Shown here: positions 16,932 through 25,534 of the stretch, piece by piece | Layout: each line of letters starts with the position of its first letter | How positions within the stretch are numbered: position 1 is the first letter of the stretch | Notes under the pieces: model-generated | Told to the model about the DNA's origin: nothing | Database searches by the model: none | What the model saw: only the letters and a program-made list of their open reading frames with translations | DNA from: Paenibacillus_D tarimensis_A | GTDB lineage: Bacteria; Bacillota; Bacilli; Paenibacillales; Paenibacillaceae | Assembly (NCBI GenBank): GCA_041281825.1 | Contig: CP166298.1 | Coordinates: 2,542,001 to 2,606,000, forward strand | Direction of reading: 5' to 3' | Length of the DNA stretch: 64,000 nt | Made by a program: the position numbers and the translations under genes

Positions 16932-18410
16932 ATGGCTGCTGTTCCAGACCCTAATAAAAAGCAGATCGACAAGAATCAACACACTTACCTGTCGAACATG
17001 GCAAAAGGCATCACTTCTACAGGCGGGCAAGCAAACGAGGGACAAATGAAGTGGGCGAACGCGCAGCTTGCCCAAAGCTCTTATGTTCCTGATCCGGTGC
17101 AAGCGCCTAAAGCTCCGGCCGCTGCTCCAGCTTCTTCGCCTGCGCCCGCACCTGTTCCTGCTCCTGTACAGCCGGCACAACAACCGACGCCCAGTTCTTT
17201 GCAGCCCCAAATGTATATGGATTGGAATAAGCGGATGGAAGATCAATACTCCCGCCTGCAAGGCATGATGAATCAGGATTTCAATTACAATCCTTCTTCC
17301 GATCCACGATACCAGGCATATCAAACGCTTGCTAAGAGCCGGGCGGCATCGGCAGCGAAAGACGCTAATCTTGCAACGATGGAAGAAATGAATAGCCGCG
17401 GGTTGCTGCAAAGCTCACTGACAAATACGCAACTAAGCGAAACTGAAAATAAATACAGGCAGCAAGCCGAGACGGAAGCGCTGGCCGCAGTTCCACAATT
17501 CTATGATCAGGCCCGCCAGGACTATCAGGACAAGCTTAGAAACGCCGGAGAACTTCTTAACTTTGCTGCTGGCCGCGGAGACGTTGCTTATGAACGCGAT
17601 TATCAAACGGGCAGGGATGCGGTGGGTGATGATCAATGGAACCGCGAATTTGGTTTGAAAAATAAAGAAGCTAACTTAAATGCTGCTCGTTTGGTTGGAG
17701 CGGATACAGGCAAGGTGATTAAGCCGCAAGAGGATTGGGGTGGATTGTATCGGCAGGCTGGGAATGCGGATACGCCGCTTAATTTAGCGGGACAGAATCA
17801 GCAGTTTAATCAAGACATCCAATCCCGTCAGCAAGGAATGAATGAAACGCAGACGATGGCGACACTGACAGGTTTCATGCCCGATGGTACACCGACAACC
17901 GCGCAACAACAGGTGGAGCTTGACAGACTATGGAAGGTTGCCGATGAAATGGGGACGATACCGGATGAATTAGCCGATATGTACGGAATCCAAAGGGGAA
18001 CACAGACCAGAGACGCAAAAGAATTCGCCATTGATTCCGCAATAAGACAGCAGAATGCAGACACATCAACGGACACGAATTTACGACAATGGGCGGAGCT
18101 TGACAACCGGATGGCGGGTTCGGGTGGAGAGAAGTATGTCGGCATGACTCCTAACCAAGTGCTGAGCAATATAAGAAACAACTATATAGAGCCGATATAT
18201 TCGACTGATAAAATGGGTCGGCAGGAGCAGATCGGGGAACAGATGACGAAGGACCCGAACAAGCGTTATCAAATGTTCCTCGACGTTGTTGATTCCAACT
18301 TGGAAAGCCAAACGGTAGAAGATCAAGTCTTGCTCTCCCTCGGTTTCACAAAGCAAGAGATCACCCAAATGGAACAGTGGGCGCAAAAGGAGTTTGGCTC
18401 GGGAAACTGA
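16932..18410 (+). CDS. Ejection/internal virion protein (zero-frame product of a predicted -1 frameshift gene)
   Basis: 492 residues from ATG 16932 (AGGGG 8 nt upstream; a GTG at 16923 overlaps that site). An Ala/Pro-rich linker at about 57-90 separates a polar N-terminus from a long Gln/Asp/Ala-rich helical body (MNQDFNYNPSSDPRYQAYQ, later ANLNAARLVGADTG). No signal peptide or membrane helix. Size, composition and position fit podoviral pilot proteins such as P22 gp7/gp20. The last codons are TCG GGA AAC TGA, so a GGGAAAC slippery heptamer abuts the stop. A -1 slip would give a 621-residue fusion with the transglycosylase domain. Confidence 0.75.
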   Translation: MAAVPDPNKKQIDKNQHTYLSNMAKGITSTGGQANEGQMKWANAQLAQSSYVPDPVQAPKAPAAAPASSPAPAPVPAPVQPAQQPTPSSLQPQMYMDWNKRMEDQYSRLQGMMNQDFNYNPSSDPRYQAYQTLAKSRAASAAKDANLATMEEMNSRGLLQSSLTNTQLSETENKYRQQAETEALAAVPQFYDQARQDYQDKLRNAGELLNFAAGRGDVAYERDYQTGRDAVGDDQWNREFGLKNKEANLNAARLVGADTGKVIKPQEDWGGLYRQAGNADTPLNLAGQNQQFNQDIQSRQQGMNETQTMATLTGFMPDGTPTTAQQQVELDRLWKVADEMGTIPDELADMYGIQRGTQTRDAKEFAIDSAIRQQNADTSTDTNLRQWAELDNRMAGSGGEKYVGMTPNQVLSNIRNNYIEPIYSTDKMGRQEQIGEQMTKDPNKRYQMFLDVVDSNLESQTVEDQVLLSLGFTKQEITQMEQWAQKEFGSGN

Positions 18411-18796
18411 GTAGCCCCGCTGCTTCCGGTGGTGGGGCGTACAGTAATTACTACAAGGCCGAAAGAGACGCGAAGGCCAACCCTAAAAACTATTCCACTG
18501 CTAGTAATGCCATTTCAAAGGCTATGAAAGATGCTGGACTTCCGGACAGTTGGCTAAAGCCTACGCTTGAATTGGTAGCGAGAGAGAGCAGCTTCAACCC
18601 CAATGCGAAGAATCCCAAGTCTTCTGCAGCGGGGTTATTCCAATTCTTAGACGGCACACGGAAAAACTACGGCGGGAACAAAGTAGACTGGAGCGATCCG
18701 TATCAGCAGTCCGTGGCGGGATTGAAATACATTAAGGATCGATATGGGACGCCGGAGAAAGCATTACAGTTCTGGGATAAAAACAAGTGGTACTAA
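18377..18796 (+). CDS. Lytic transglycosylase (SLT) domain, probably expressed by -1 frameshift from the upstream gene
   Basis: Open in the -1 frame relative to the upstream gene; 139 residues if read from GTG 18377, but that GTG has no ribosome site. From the slip point (18407) 129 residues would be added. The SLT core is clear: TLELVARESSFNP with the catalytic Glu at residue 70, then SSAAGLFQFLDGTRKNYG and the C-terminal helix YQQSVAGLKYIKDRYGTPEKALQFWDK. Such domains cut the peptidoglycan glycan strand during genome entry. This supports the ejection role of the fused protein. Confidence 0.82.
   Translation: MGAKGVWLGKLSSPAASGGGAYSNYYKAERDAKANPKNYSTASNAISKAMKDAGLPDSWLKPTLELVARESSFNPNAKNPKSSAAGLFQFLDGTRKNYGGNKVDWSDPYQQSVAGLKYIKDRYGTPEKALQFWDKNKWY
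18401..18438 (+). other. Programmed -1 ribosomal frameshift signal (candidate)
   Basis: The heptamer G GGA AAC at 18401-18407 is in the zero frame of the ejection gene and is followed at once by TGA. After a 6-nt spacer a 10-bp hairpin begins (18414-18423 pairing with 18429-18438; loop TTCCG; five G-C pairs at its base). All three elements of a -1 frameshift site are present at the expected spacing, and the -1 frame is open from 18293. Confidence 0.75.
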
Positions 18797-18808
18797 AGGG
18801 GTGGGACG

Positions 18809-21800
18809 ATGGGCGTCCGTGACGAAATTCGTAAACGCCGGGAGCAAGGCATGGCAGCGAGAGAACGTGTACTGAGCGGACAGTATAGCCAGCCAAAGCA
18901 GGAGGAAGAACGGTCGCGGGATTTCATCCGTAACAGAAAAATCACGGCTCCCGAGACAGTGACTCCTTCTGCATCGCTGGCCGAGCAGCCTTCCCAGCCG
19001 CTACAACCGATGGTAAGCCAGACGAATTACAAGAAGCTCGGGGATAAAATCAAGGCTAACGAGTACATCGAAAAGCAGAAAGAAATCAGAGATGCTCAGG
19101 ACCCGGATAACAAGGCGCTGAAATTTATCAAAGATAATACGGTGGATCTTGCAGCCGAGGGCGTAGACCGGTTCATGACGCAAACTGCGCCGGGTAAATT
19201 TATCAATCGGTTCAGCCAAGGCGCAGGGAAGGCTGTAGGGGTGGACACGGAAGCCGCCGGCGCAGCACCGCTTCAGTCAACCGGTTCAAAAGCCGTAGAC
19301 GTTACCGCTGACGTTGCCGGCAATGTCGCCGGGGTGCTTACGAATCCATCCAATGTCGGACAAGGGCTTGTGTCGACTCCGTACCGTGCGGGGCAGGCAG
19401 TAGCGCAGAGATTTGCGCCAAAAGCCAATCAATACGTACAAAAGGGCATTGAAGGTGCGACGGCCGGGGCCATTCAGGGCGGTGTTATATCCGGTGTGCG
19501 TGGCGAGACTGACGCTGGAGAGATGGCGAAGAACATCGGGATTGGTGCTGCTACGGGTGCGCTTGCCGATCCGTTAGTGCATGGCGTCGGACAGGCGTTG
19601 CGACCTCTATTTAAAAGTCGAGGCATACCGGACAACGAGATTGACGAAATTCTTGCTCTGCCGGAGAAAGGAAGCCAGACAGCGCCGGACGGCCCGCTTG
19701 CGCTTCCGCGTTCAAGGGCATTCGACGAGATCCAAAATATACGATCACAGCAAACACAGGCGTTACCGGAGCCGGCAAGGCAAAGCCGGATTGATGCAGC
19801 CGCGGGGCGTTCGGGACTTCCTTATGGTGGAGACTCGATAGCGCCGCCTTACACGCCTCAGCTACCGGAAGCTAATCCTGCTACTGCGGCCCGAATGAAT
19901 AACGCGAACCAAGCCCGCGCTGAGTTGGCTTCAATTGATGAACAAATCAAGCAGCTTGCAACCCGTTACGAGCAGCAAGTTATCGACCAATATAAATACC
20001 TTAAGAGCTCAATGGGACAGGGTAAAGAACCTGGTGTCGTCATAAAGCATCCTGTTACTGGTGAAGTGATTGACCGGGTTGGTTCTATTTCTAAAAATCC
20101 GCGTTGGTATTCAGAGATCAGCAACGCTTCAAATAACTACAAGAAACCTTCAAACAAAGAATTATACGCGCTTGCCAGAAAGCAAGTAGATGAAGGTTAT
20201 GCCGATGAAATGGGTGATATCCCTTCTTGGCGGCGGCAGGAAAGTTATGACGATCAGCTCGATGCGTTGACCGGCGTAAGGAGTCAAATACAAGCCGGGC
20301 TCCGCGAGATCGATCCCGCGCTGAACATCACGCCAGATCCGATCGTCGACCAGGCATTGCGCGATTTGAGGAAGGCCGGTCAAGTACGACAGGCGTCCGT
20401 CGATGCACCTTACACAGCCAGACGAACGACGGGGCGGCCGGCGGAAACAGCAGAGCAGGCTATGCAGCGGCAATCACTCGGGAGAAAGTTTGTTGACAAC
20501 CTTTCCAGGCGACAGGAGTTGTCCAAGCCAGTCATCGGACGTTCAGCGGCAGCCGGCACACGCACGGCTGTAACGCAGGAAGCGGCACAGGTTGCGGAAA
20601 CCGCAGCACAGCGGCCCGTAACCATGGAATCCCGGATGACGCCAGAGGAGCGTGTCGGGCGCGCTTCCGAACAACCAGCAAAGAAAAAGGGTCTAAATAT
20701 TGGTAAGCTCGGGATCAGCGCGGCCGGGAAAAAGGGAAGGTTCACACATCCAGAAGATACGCGGACATATATTCGATCCAAAACCGAACGTGAACCGATT
20801 GACGTACCTACCGCAGTCAATGAATTCTACTCCAAGACCGTTGATGATGTTCAGGCGATTAACCGGCTGGATAAGTACGTCGAAAAGGTCACAGGTAAGA
20901 AACTTAGTGGTACAGAGCGGGCGCACATGCAAGCTCTTAATTCACGCGGCGCAGACATGACAGCAAGACACATTTTGACGGAGGAGCTGGTTGATGCACA
21001 AGGGAATGTAATCGGCCAATCATTGAAAGACATTACTGAAAAAATCCCGCAGGGGGCTTATACCAACTTTACGGATTACCTCATTGCCAAGCATGCACCG
21101 ACCCGAATGGGCCGCGGTGAGAAAGTCTACAACAAGAAAGCGAATATGACTGCCGAGAAGATTGAGCAGAAAATCAAGGATTATGAGAAGACGTATCCCG
21201 CCTTTAAAGAAATAGCTGACGAGCTTTACGAATGGAACGACAAAATGACCAAGGCTTGGCTTGTGGATACCGGCATCATTACGCCTGAAATGGCCGCAGC
21301 ATGGAAAAAAGCTAACCCTTTTTGGATTCCGAACAAACGCTTCTTCTCTAAGCTGGAGAAAGCCGGGGGAACGGGTACCAAACGCGGGTTCGGTAGTCAG
21401 AATAACCCGGTGAAGGGTTACGACCCGGAAGGTTCGGAACGGGATATCATCGACCCGTTAGAATCTCTGATTGAATATACGGACCGTTATGTTAAAACTG
21501 CAAGGCGAAACGAAGTCATGCAGACAATCATAAAGAATTTGGAGAAGGACCCAGAAGCATTAAAGGGGTTCGGAGTCGTGCTTAAGCGGGAGAAAGTTGA
21601 CGGGAAATCACTGGTCAATGACGAAGGATTAGAGATGTTGTTGGATGATTTAGATCGGCAGTTTGACCAGGCGCTAAAAAAATCCGATCTCACGAAAGAC
21701 AATGTGATCAGCGGGCTTATTAATGGGGAGAGAGTTTATGTCCGCGTGAATGACATGCCGCTGCTTGAAGCATTGACAAATCTCTCTCCGCAGGCACAGA

Positions 21801-23302
21801 ACGCCGTTGTTGAGACTGTGCGGGCCGCGACAAACTCTATGAAGCTGCTGACGACCGGGATCAACCCGGTGTTTGCTCTGACGCGGAACATCTTCCGGGA
21901 CATTCCGCAGGCGTACATTTTTTCAAAGACGACGGATAATCCTTTCCGCTTTGCCTGGGACTTGTTGGACGGCATTGTAAGTTCTCTCGGAAATAAAGAT
22001 CTGTACAAGCGTTATAAAGCAATAGGCGGCGGCCATTCAAGCCCGGTAGCTGCGGACAGGAATCTATTAAAGCAGAGCAAACGCCAAATACTTCCCCAGT
22101 ACAAAAAGGGCTTAGGGGTACTGCCGCGGGCATATAACGCTTTGGAAAACCTGAGCAATGTCATAGAGGCGGCGCCGCGGCTGGCCGAGTTTAAACGGAT
22201 CACGAAGGCCGGCGGTAACAGCTACGAAAGCAAGGTGCGGGGGCTGTATGAAGCGCAGGACATCACGACGAACTTCAAAAAACGCGGTTCCTATACGAAG
22301 TCTGCGGATGCGTTTATACCTTATTTGAATGCGGCCGTCCAGGGCTTGGATAAGTTCGCACGGGCGTTTAAAGACCGTCCAGCAGCGGTCGCAGCCAAAT
22401 CGGCGGCGGCAATAACCATTCCAACGGCGGTCCTGTACGCAATAAACCATGATAACCCTGATTACCAGAAGCTTAGCAATTATACGAAGGACAACTTCTA
22501 TTTGATCCCATCCGGTGACGGGAAGTTCATTAAGATCCCTAAGCCGCGGGAGCTCGGGTTGCCCTTCGGTTCTCTGCTTGAGCGTACCATGCGGGCGTGG
22601 AACGACGAAGATCCTGAATCTTTCCGGGATTTCTCGGAAGCCGTAGCGTTCTCTTTCGCGCCACCGGGAGTGCCGATGAAAGAATTGATTGCTGGTGAAT
22701 GGGAAGACGCGGCGACCAAACCAATAAGAGATACAATTGCGGGCCCGTTTGTGGAGCTGGCATCGAATAAAAACTTTGTCGGCGCTCCGATCGTGCCAGG
22801 GTATCTGGAGGGGATGTCCCCTAAATTGCAGTTTGACGCCGATACTTCCGAGGTATCGAAGAAAATCGGGGATATCTTGAATATGTCTCCAAAACAACTG
22901 GATCACCTTATCCGAAGCTATACCGGTGTAATTGGTCAGCTTGGGATCCCGGCCACATCGCAAGGCGCTACCGTAGGCGACACCTTAACCAAACAAGTCA
23001 CGGCGGATTCCACATTCACTACCGACGCAACAAGATACTTCTATGAGTTAAAGGAAGAGCTGGGTCGGCAGTATAAAGACATCGAGCAAACAGGCGAAGT
23101 GCCGGAAGGGTACAGCGATGATTTCCGTAAGTTCGTCAATAAAACAGCCGGCCAAATGAGTTATATTACGGCAGCGATCCGGGCCGTTGATGACCTGCCT
23201 ATTTCGGCCAAAGAGAAGAAAGAGAAGAAGCGTGAGTTGACGAAAATGAGAAATGATCTTGCAAGAGAATCGTATACAGCGGTTCGTGAAGCATTAAAAT
23301 AG
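18809..23302 (+). CDS. Giant internal virion / ejection protein
   Basis: 1497 residues. The first ~280 residues are basic and Ala/Gly-rich (AGKAVGVDTEAAGA, then GATAGAIQGGV) with weakly hydrophobic stretches. Residues about 280-620 are a low-complexity Arg/Gln/Ala region. The second half is a helical core with NSMKLLTTGINPVFALTRNIF (about 1010-1035), resembling the large polyvalent-protein-associated domains of phage virion proteins, and a Lys-rich C-terminus. No tail tube or tape-measure genes surround it, so a cell-envelope-spanning ejection protein is inferred. No peptidase or transferase motif was found by eye. Confidence 0.7.
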   Translation: MGVRDEIRKRREQGMAARERVLSGQYSQPKQEEERSRDFIRNRKITAPETVTPSASLAEQPSQPLQPMVSQTNYKKLGDKIKANEYIEKQKEIRDAQDPDNKALKFIKDNTVDLAAEGVDRFMTQTAPGKFINRFSQGAGKAVGVDTEAAGAAPLQSTGSKAVDVTADVAGNVAGVLTNPSNVGQGLVSTPYRAGQAVAQRFAPKANQYVQKGIEGATAGAIQGGVISGVRGETDAGEMAKNIGIGAATGALADPLVHGVGQALRPLFKSRGIPDNEIDEILALPEKGSQTAPDGPLALPRSRAFDEIQNIRSQQTQALPEPARQSRIDAAAGRSGLPYGGDSIAPPYTPQLPEANPATAARMNNANQARAELASIDEQIKQLATRYEQQVIDQYKYLKSSMGQGKEPGVVIKHPVTGEVIDRVGSISKNPRWYSEISNASNNYKKPSNKELYALARKQVDEGYADEMGDIPSWRRQESYDDQLDALTGVRSQIQAGLREIDPALNITPDPIVDQALRDLRKAGQVRQASVDAPYTARRTTGRPAETAEQAMQRQSLGRKFVDNLSRRQELSKPVIGRSAAAGTRTAVTQEAAQVAETAAQRPVTMESRMTPEERVGRASEQPAKKKGLNIGKLGISAAGKKGRFTHPEDTRTYIRSKTEREPIDVPTAVNEFYSKTVDDVQAINRLDKYVEKVTGKKLSGTERAHMQALNSRGADMTARHILTEELVDAQGNVIGQSLKDITEKIPQGAYTNFTDYLIAKHAPTRMGRGEKVYNKKANMTAEKIEQKIKDYEKTYPAFKEIADELYEWNDKMTKAWLVDTGIITPEMAAAWKKANPFWIPNKRFFSKLEKAGGTGTKRGFGSQNNPVKGYDPEGSERDIIDPLESLIEYTDRYVKTARRNEVMQTIIKNLEKDPEALKGFGVVLKREKVDGKSLVNDEGLEMLLDDLDRQFDQALKKSDLTKDNVISGLINGERVYVRVNDMPLLEALTNLSPQAQNAVVETVRAATNSMKLLTTGINPVFALTRNIFRDIPQAYIFSKTTDNPFRFAWDLLDGIVSSLGNKDLYKRYKAIGGGHSSPVAADRNLLKQSKRQILPQYKKGLGVLPRAYNALENLSNVIEAAPRLAEFKRITKAGGNSYESKVRGLYEAQDITTNFKKRGSYTKSADAFIPYLNAAVQGLDKFARAFKDRPAAVAAKSAAAITIPTAVLYAINHDNPDYQKLSNYTKDNFYLIPSGDGKFIKIPKPRELGLPFGSLLERTMRAWNDEDPESFRDFSEAVAFSFAPPGVPMKELIAGEWEDAATKPIRDTIAGPFVELASNKNFVGAPIVPGYLEGMSPKLQFDADTSEVSKKIGDILNMSPKQLDHLIRSYTGVIGQLGIPATSQGATVGDTLTKQVTADSTFTTDATRYFYELKEELGRQYKDIEQTGEVPEGYSDDFRKFVNKTAGQMSYITAAIRAVDDLPISAKEKKEKKRELTKMRNDLARESYTAVREALK

Positions 23303-23325
23303 GGCCCCGTTAAGGGGTCCTTTAA
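23302..23325 (+). terminator. Terminator after the large ejection gene
   Basis: A 7-bp stem GGGCCCC/GGGGTCC (one G-U) around GTTAA is followed by TTTAATA, ahead of the lysis genes. Confidence 0.65.
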
Positions 23326-23340
23326 TATGGGAGGTAACTT

Positions 23341-23787
23341 ATGTTAAAACAACTTGGACTTACATTATTAACGGCGGCAGCAGGTTCTACATCCAAAGAG
23401 TTTTCAATAAGCGGAGTCATTGCCATCATTGCAACTGGTGTGACGGGATGGCTCGGAGGGTGGGATAAAGGAGTGCAGGTCCTTTTATATTTAATAGCCC
23501 TGGATTATGTCACGGGCTTACTGTATGCCGTTAAGATCAGAAAGGTTGATAGTGATGTAATGTTCTGGGGCGGCATTCGTAAAGCAGTTGTTCTGGCTGT
23601 TATTGGCCTTGCCACTCAAATCGATCCATGGCTCGATTTAAATGGTATTTGTCGTACCGGGGCTATCTTCTTCTATATCTCGCGTGAAGGCCTATCAGTT
23701 ATCGAAAACCTCGGTAAGTTGAATGTACTTGTCCCGGACGTAATTAAAGACAAGCTGCAGCAGGTCAAAGGAGATGGCGAGAAATGA
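23341..23787 (+). CDS. Holin (phage_holin_4 / Cph1-like family)
   Basis: 148 residues with three or four hydrophobic segments (about 26-42, 46-63, 78-96, 103-120) and a charged C-terminal tail (IKDKLQQVKGDGEK). The motif LIALDYVTGLLYAVKIRKVDS followed by WGGIRKAVVL is characteristic of this Gram-positive holin family. It forms membrane lesions that trigger lysis and release of the endolysin. GGGAGG lies upstream; it overlaps the endolysin by 4 nt. Confidence 0.9.
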   Translation: MLKQLGLTLLTAAAGSTSKEFSISGVIAIIATGVTGWLGGWDKGVQVLLYLIALDYVTGLLYAVKIRKVDSDVMFWGGIRKAVVLAVIGLATQIDPWLDLNGICRTGAIFFYISREGLSVIENLGKLNVLVPDVIKDKLQQVKGDGEK

Positions 23788-24542
23788 GGATCGTAATAGA
23801 AGCCGGCCACGGACCGGAAACGCCGGGAAAGCGTTGCCCGGATGACAGCATGCGGGAGTTTCATTTCAATAGTGCGGTCGCGCAGTATGCGGCCGTGCTG
23901 CTGAAAGGTTATGAAGACGTCGAGGTTATTCATACGCATGAGATGGATCGTGACGTGCCGCTCAAGCAGCGTACCGACCGGGCTAATGCGCTGAATGCCA
24001 ATCTGTTTGTATCCGTCCATGCCAACGCCTACGGTGCAGGCGGCTGGAACAACGTGCGCGGGATCGAAACATTTGTCTACACGACCCGGCCGGCTCCTGC
24101 CGTTGCGCTTGCCAATGCCGTCCAGCGGCAGCTTATAAGCAAGACCGGTTTGGAGGATCGAGGCGTCAAATCGGCAGATTTCCATGTATTGCGCGAGTCA
24201 AAAATGACCGCAATCCTGGTCGAATGCGGATTCATGACGAATCAGGAGGACGCCGCGCTGCTCAAGTCGGGCACATACCGGCGGACATGCGCTGCGGCCA
24301 TTGTGGCCGGGATCGCTGAAAATTATGGATTGAGGAAACTGCCGGAGCCGGAAGTCAAACCGTTGCCAGCCGTGCAAGCCTGGGCGGCCTATCGGGGTAG
24401 AGATGGTGAGCCGAAAGAGGCTGTCATGATTAACAACCAATGCTGGATACCGCTGCGGGACGTTGGCGAGGCTTATGGCGCTACGTTTGAATGGGACAAC
24501 AAGACCAAAACGGCAACGATCATAATGCCTGATAAGGAATAA
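23784..24542 (+). CDS. Endolysin: N-acetylmuramoyl-L-alanine amidase (Amidase_3)
   Basis: 252 residues starting in an ATGA overlap with the holin. The catalytic domain (1-175) has the Amidase_3 zinc-site motifs: IEAGHGPETPG near the start, then a Glu in the MREFHFN segment, SVHANAYG, and the catalytic-type Glu in ILVECGFMTN. A C-terminal copper-amine-oxidase-like stalk domain (about 205-250, INNQCWIPLRDVGEAYGATFEWD) is common in Paenibacillus wall enzymes. No signal peptide, so export depends on the holin. Last gene of the prophage. Confidence 0.92.
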   Translation: MRIVIEAGHGPETPGKRCPDDSMREFHFNSAVAQYAAVLLKGYEDVEVIHTHEMDRDVPLKQRTDRANALNANLFVSVHANAYGAGGWNNVRGIETFVYTTRPAPAVALANAVQRQLISKTGLEDRGVKSADFHVLRESKMTAILVECGFMTNQEDAALLKSGTYRRTCAAAIVAGIAENYGLRKLPEPEVKPLPAVQAWAAYRGRDGEPKEAVMINNQCWIPLRDVGEAYGATFEWDNKTKTATIIMPDKE

Positions 24543-24546
24543 TCTG

Positions 24547-24669
24547 TGGTCTATTTTGGTGCAGTTTTGTGAATTTGGTCTACAAATGGTCTACAACAGC
24601 AAAAATAACGCCTTGTATTAGTGGTAAAAAATATCTGTTATACAGCTTACAAAGCCTTATATATCAAGG
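24547..24669. other. Prophage right end: candidate attR region
   Basis: TGGTCTA occurs at 24547, 24576 and 24587; the last two form TTGGTCTACAAATGGTCTAC. An imperfect 15-bp palindrome CCTTATATATCAAGG lies at 24655-24669. Phage genes end at 24542 and chromosomal genes begin at 24944, so attR should lie here. The left half of the prophage is not available, so the core cannot be defined. Confidence 0.4.
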
Positions 24670-24698
24670 TGTTATAGGAATCTGTTTCAAAAAAAATC

Positions 24699-24723
24699 GG
24701 GCGTTCCTTTCGGAACGCCCTTT
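24699..24723 (+). terminator. Terminator at the prophage-chromosome junction
   Basis: A 9-bp perfect stem GGGCGTTCC/GGAACGCCC with a 4-nt loop is followed by TTT and preceded by an A-run, so it may work in both directions. It insulates rsmD from phage late transcription. The 24724-24943 stretch that follows holds no supported gene; a TTTTCA-17-TACGAT promoter-like pair ends near 24907. Confidence 0.7.
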
Positions 24724-24943
24724 CATGGGAGAGGAGAAACCGGACGAAGAGCTTATGGGGAAACGTAAGTCTTCTCCGCGGTTGTCTACGACATCTCTCG
24801 ATGCCGATAATTTAAGGATTACCGATTATGCCGGAAATATACATGCGTATAAAATAATTGCTTCCGCCGGCTTTCTTTTTTCATCGGCGGTAAATTGTGG
24901 TACGATAGCATCAGCAGTTTTTGTCGAAGGGAGCGGACAAGCA

Positions 24944-25534
24944 GTGAGAGTCATCGCGGGCGAAGCAAAGGGGAGACCCTTAAAGGCTGTTCCCGGCGTA
25001 AATACAAGACCGACAACGGATAAAGTGAAGGAAGCGATGTTCAGTATGATCGGGCCGTACTTCGACGGAGGGGCGGTGCTGGATCTGTTCGCAGGAACGG
25101 GCGGTCTCGGCATCGAGGCGCTCAGCCGCGGCATGGAGCGTGCCGTCTTTATCGATCTTGAGCGCCAGAGTATTGATGTGATTCGGAGAAATCTTGAAGC
25201 GGCCAGGATGGAGGATCGCGCCGAAGTGTACCGGAACGACGCGAGCCGCGCCATCAAGCTGCTGCAGAAGCGGGAGCTGAAATTCCGGCTCGTTTTTTTG
25301 GATCCTCCCTATAAAATCAAGGAAGCGGACGCATTGATGCTGGAGCTTGCGGAACGGGGAGTGCTCGAAAGAGAGGCGGTTATTGTCGTCGAACACGAGA
25401 GCGGTTATCGGTATCCGGAACGGTTCGGGGATTTCACGCAAACGAAACAGTCCCGCTACGGCGAAACGACATTGACCGTATACGACTACAAGACAAATCA
25501 TACAGAAACAGGAGGAACAACGGATGAGTCATAA
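24944..25534 (+). CDS. rsmD: 16S rRNA (guanine966-N2)-methyltransferase RsmD
   Basis: 196 residues from GTG 24944, with GGGAG about 10 nt upstream. The reading frame stays open far upstream, but family members start at this VRVIAGEAKGRPL segment. SAM-binding motif LDLFAGTGGLGIEALSRG is at about 46-63 and the catalytic DPPY motif (LVFLDPPYKI) near 124. It methylates G966 of 16S rRNA in the 30S subunit. The 3' end overlaps coaD by 11 nt, as in other Bacilli. Confidence 0.93.
   Translation: MRVIAGEAKGRPLKAVPGVNTRPTTDKVKEAMFSMIGPYFDGGAVLDLFAGTGGLGIEALSRGMERAVFIDLERQSIDVIRRNLEAARMEDRAEVYRNDASRAIKLLQKRELKFRLVFLDPPYKIKEADALMLELAERGVLEREAVIVVEHESGYRYPERFGDFTQTKQSRYGETTLTVYDYKTNHTETGGTTDES

Noticed and set aside
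22112..22963. Antisense open frame of 283 codons in the large ejection gene
   Set aside because: No ribosome site or recognisable protein; basic, Arg-rich shadow translation.
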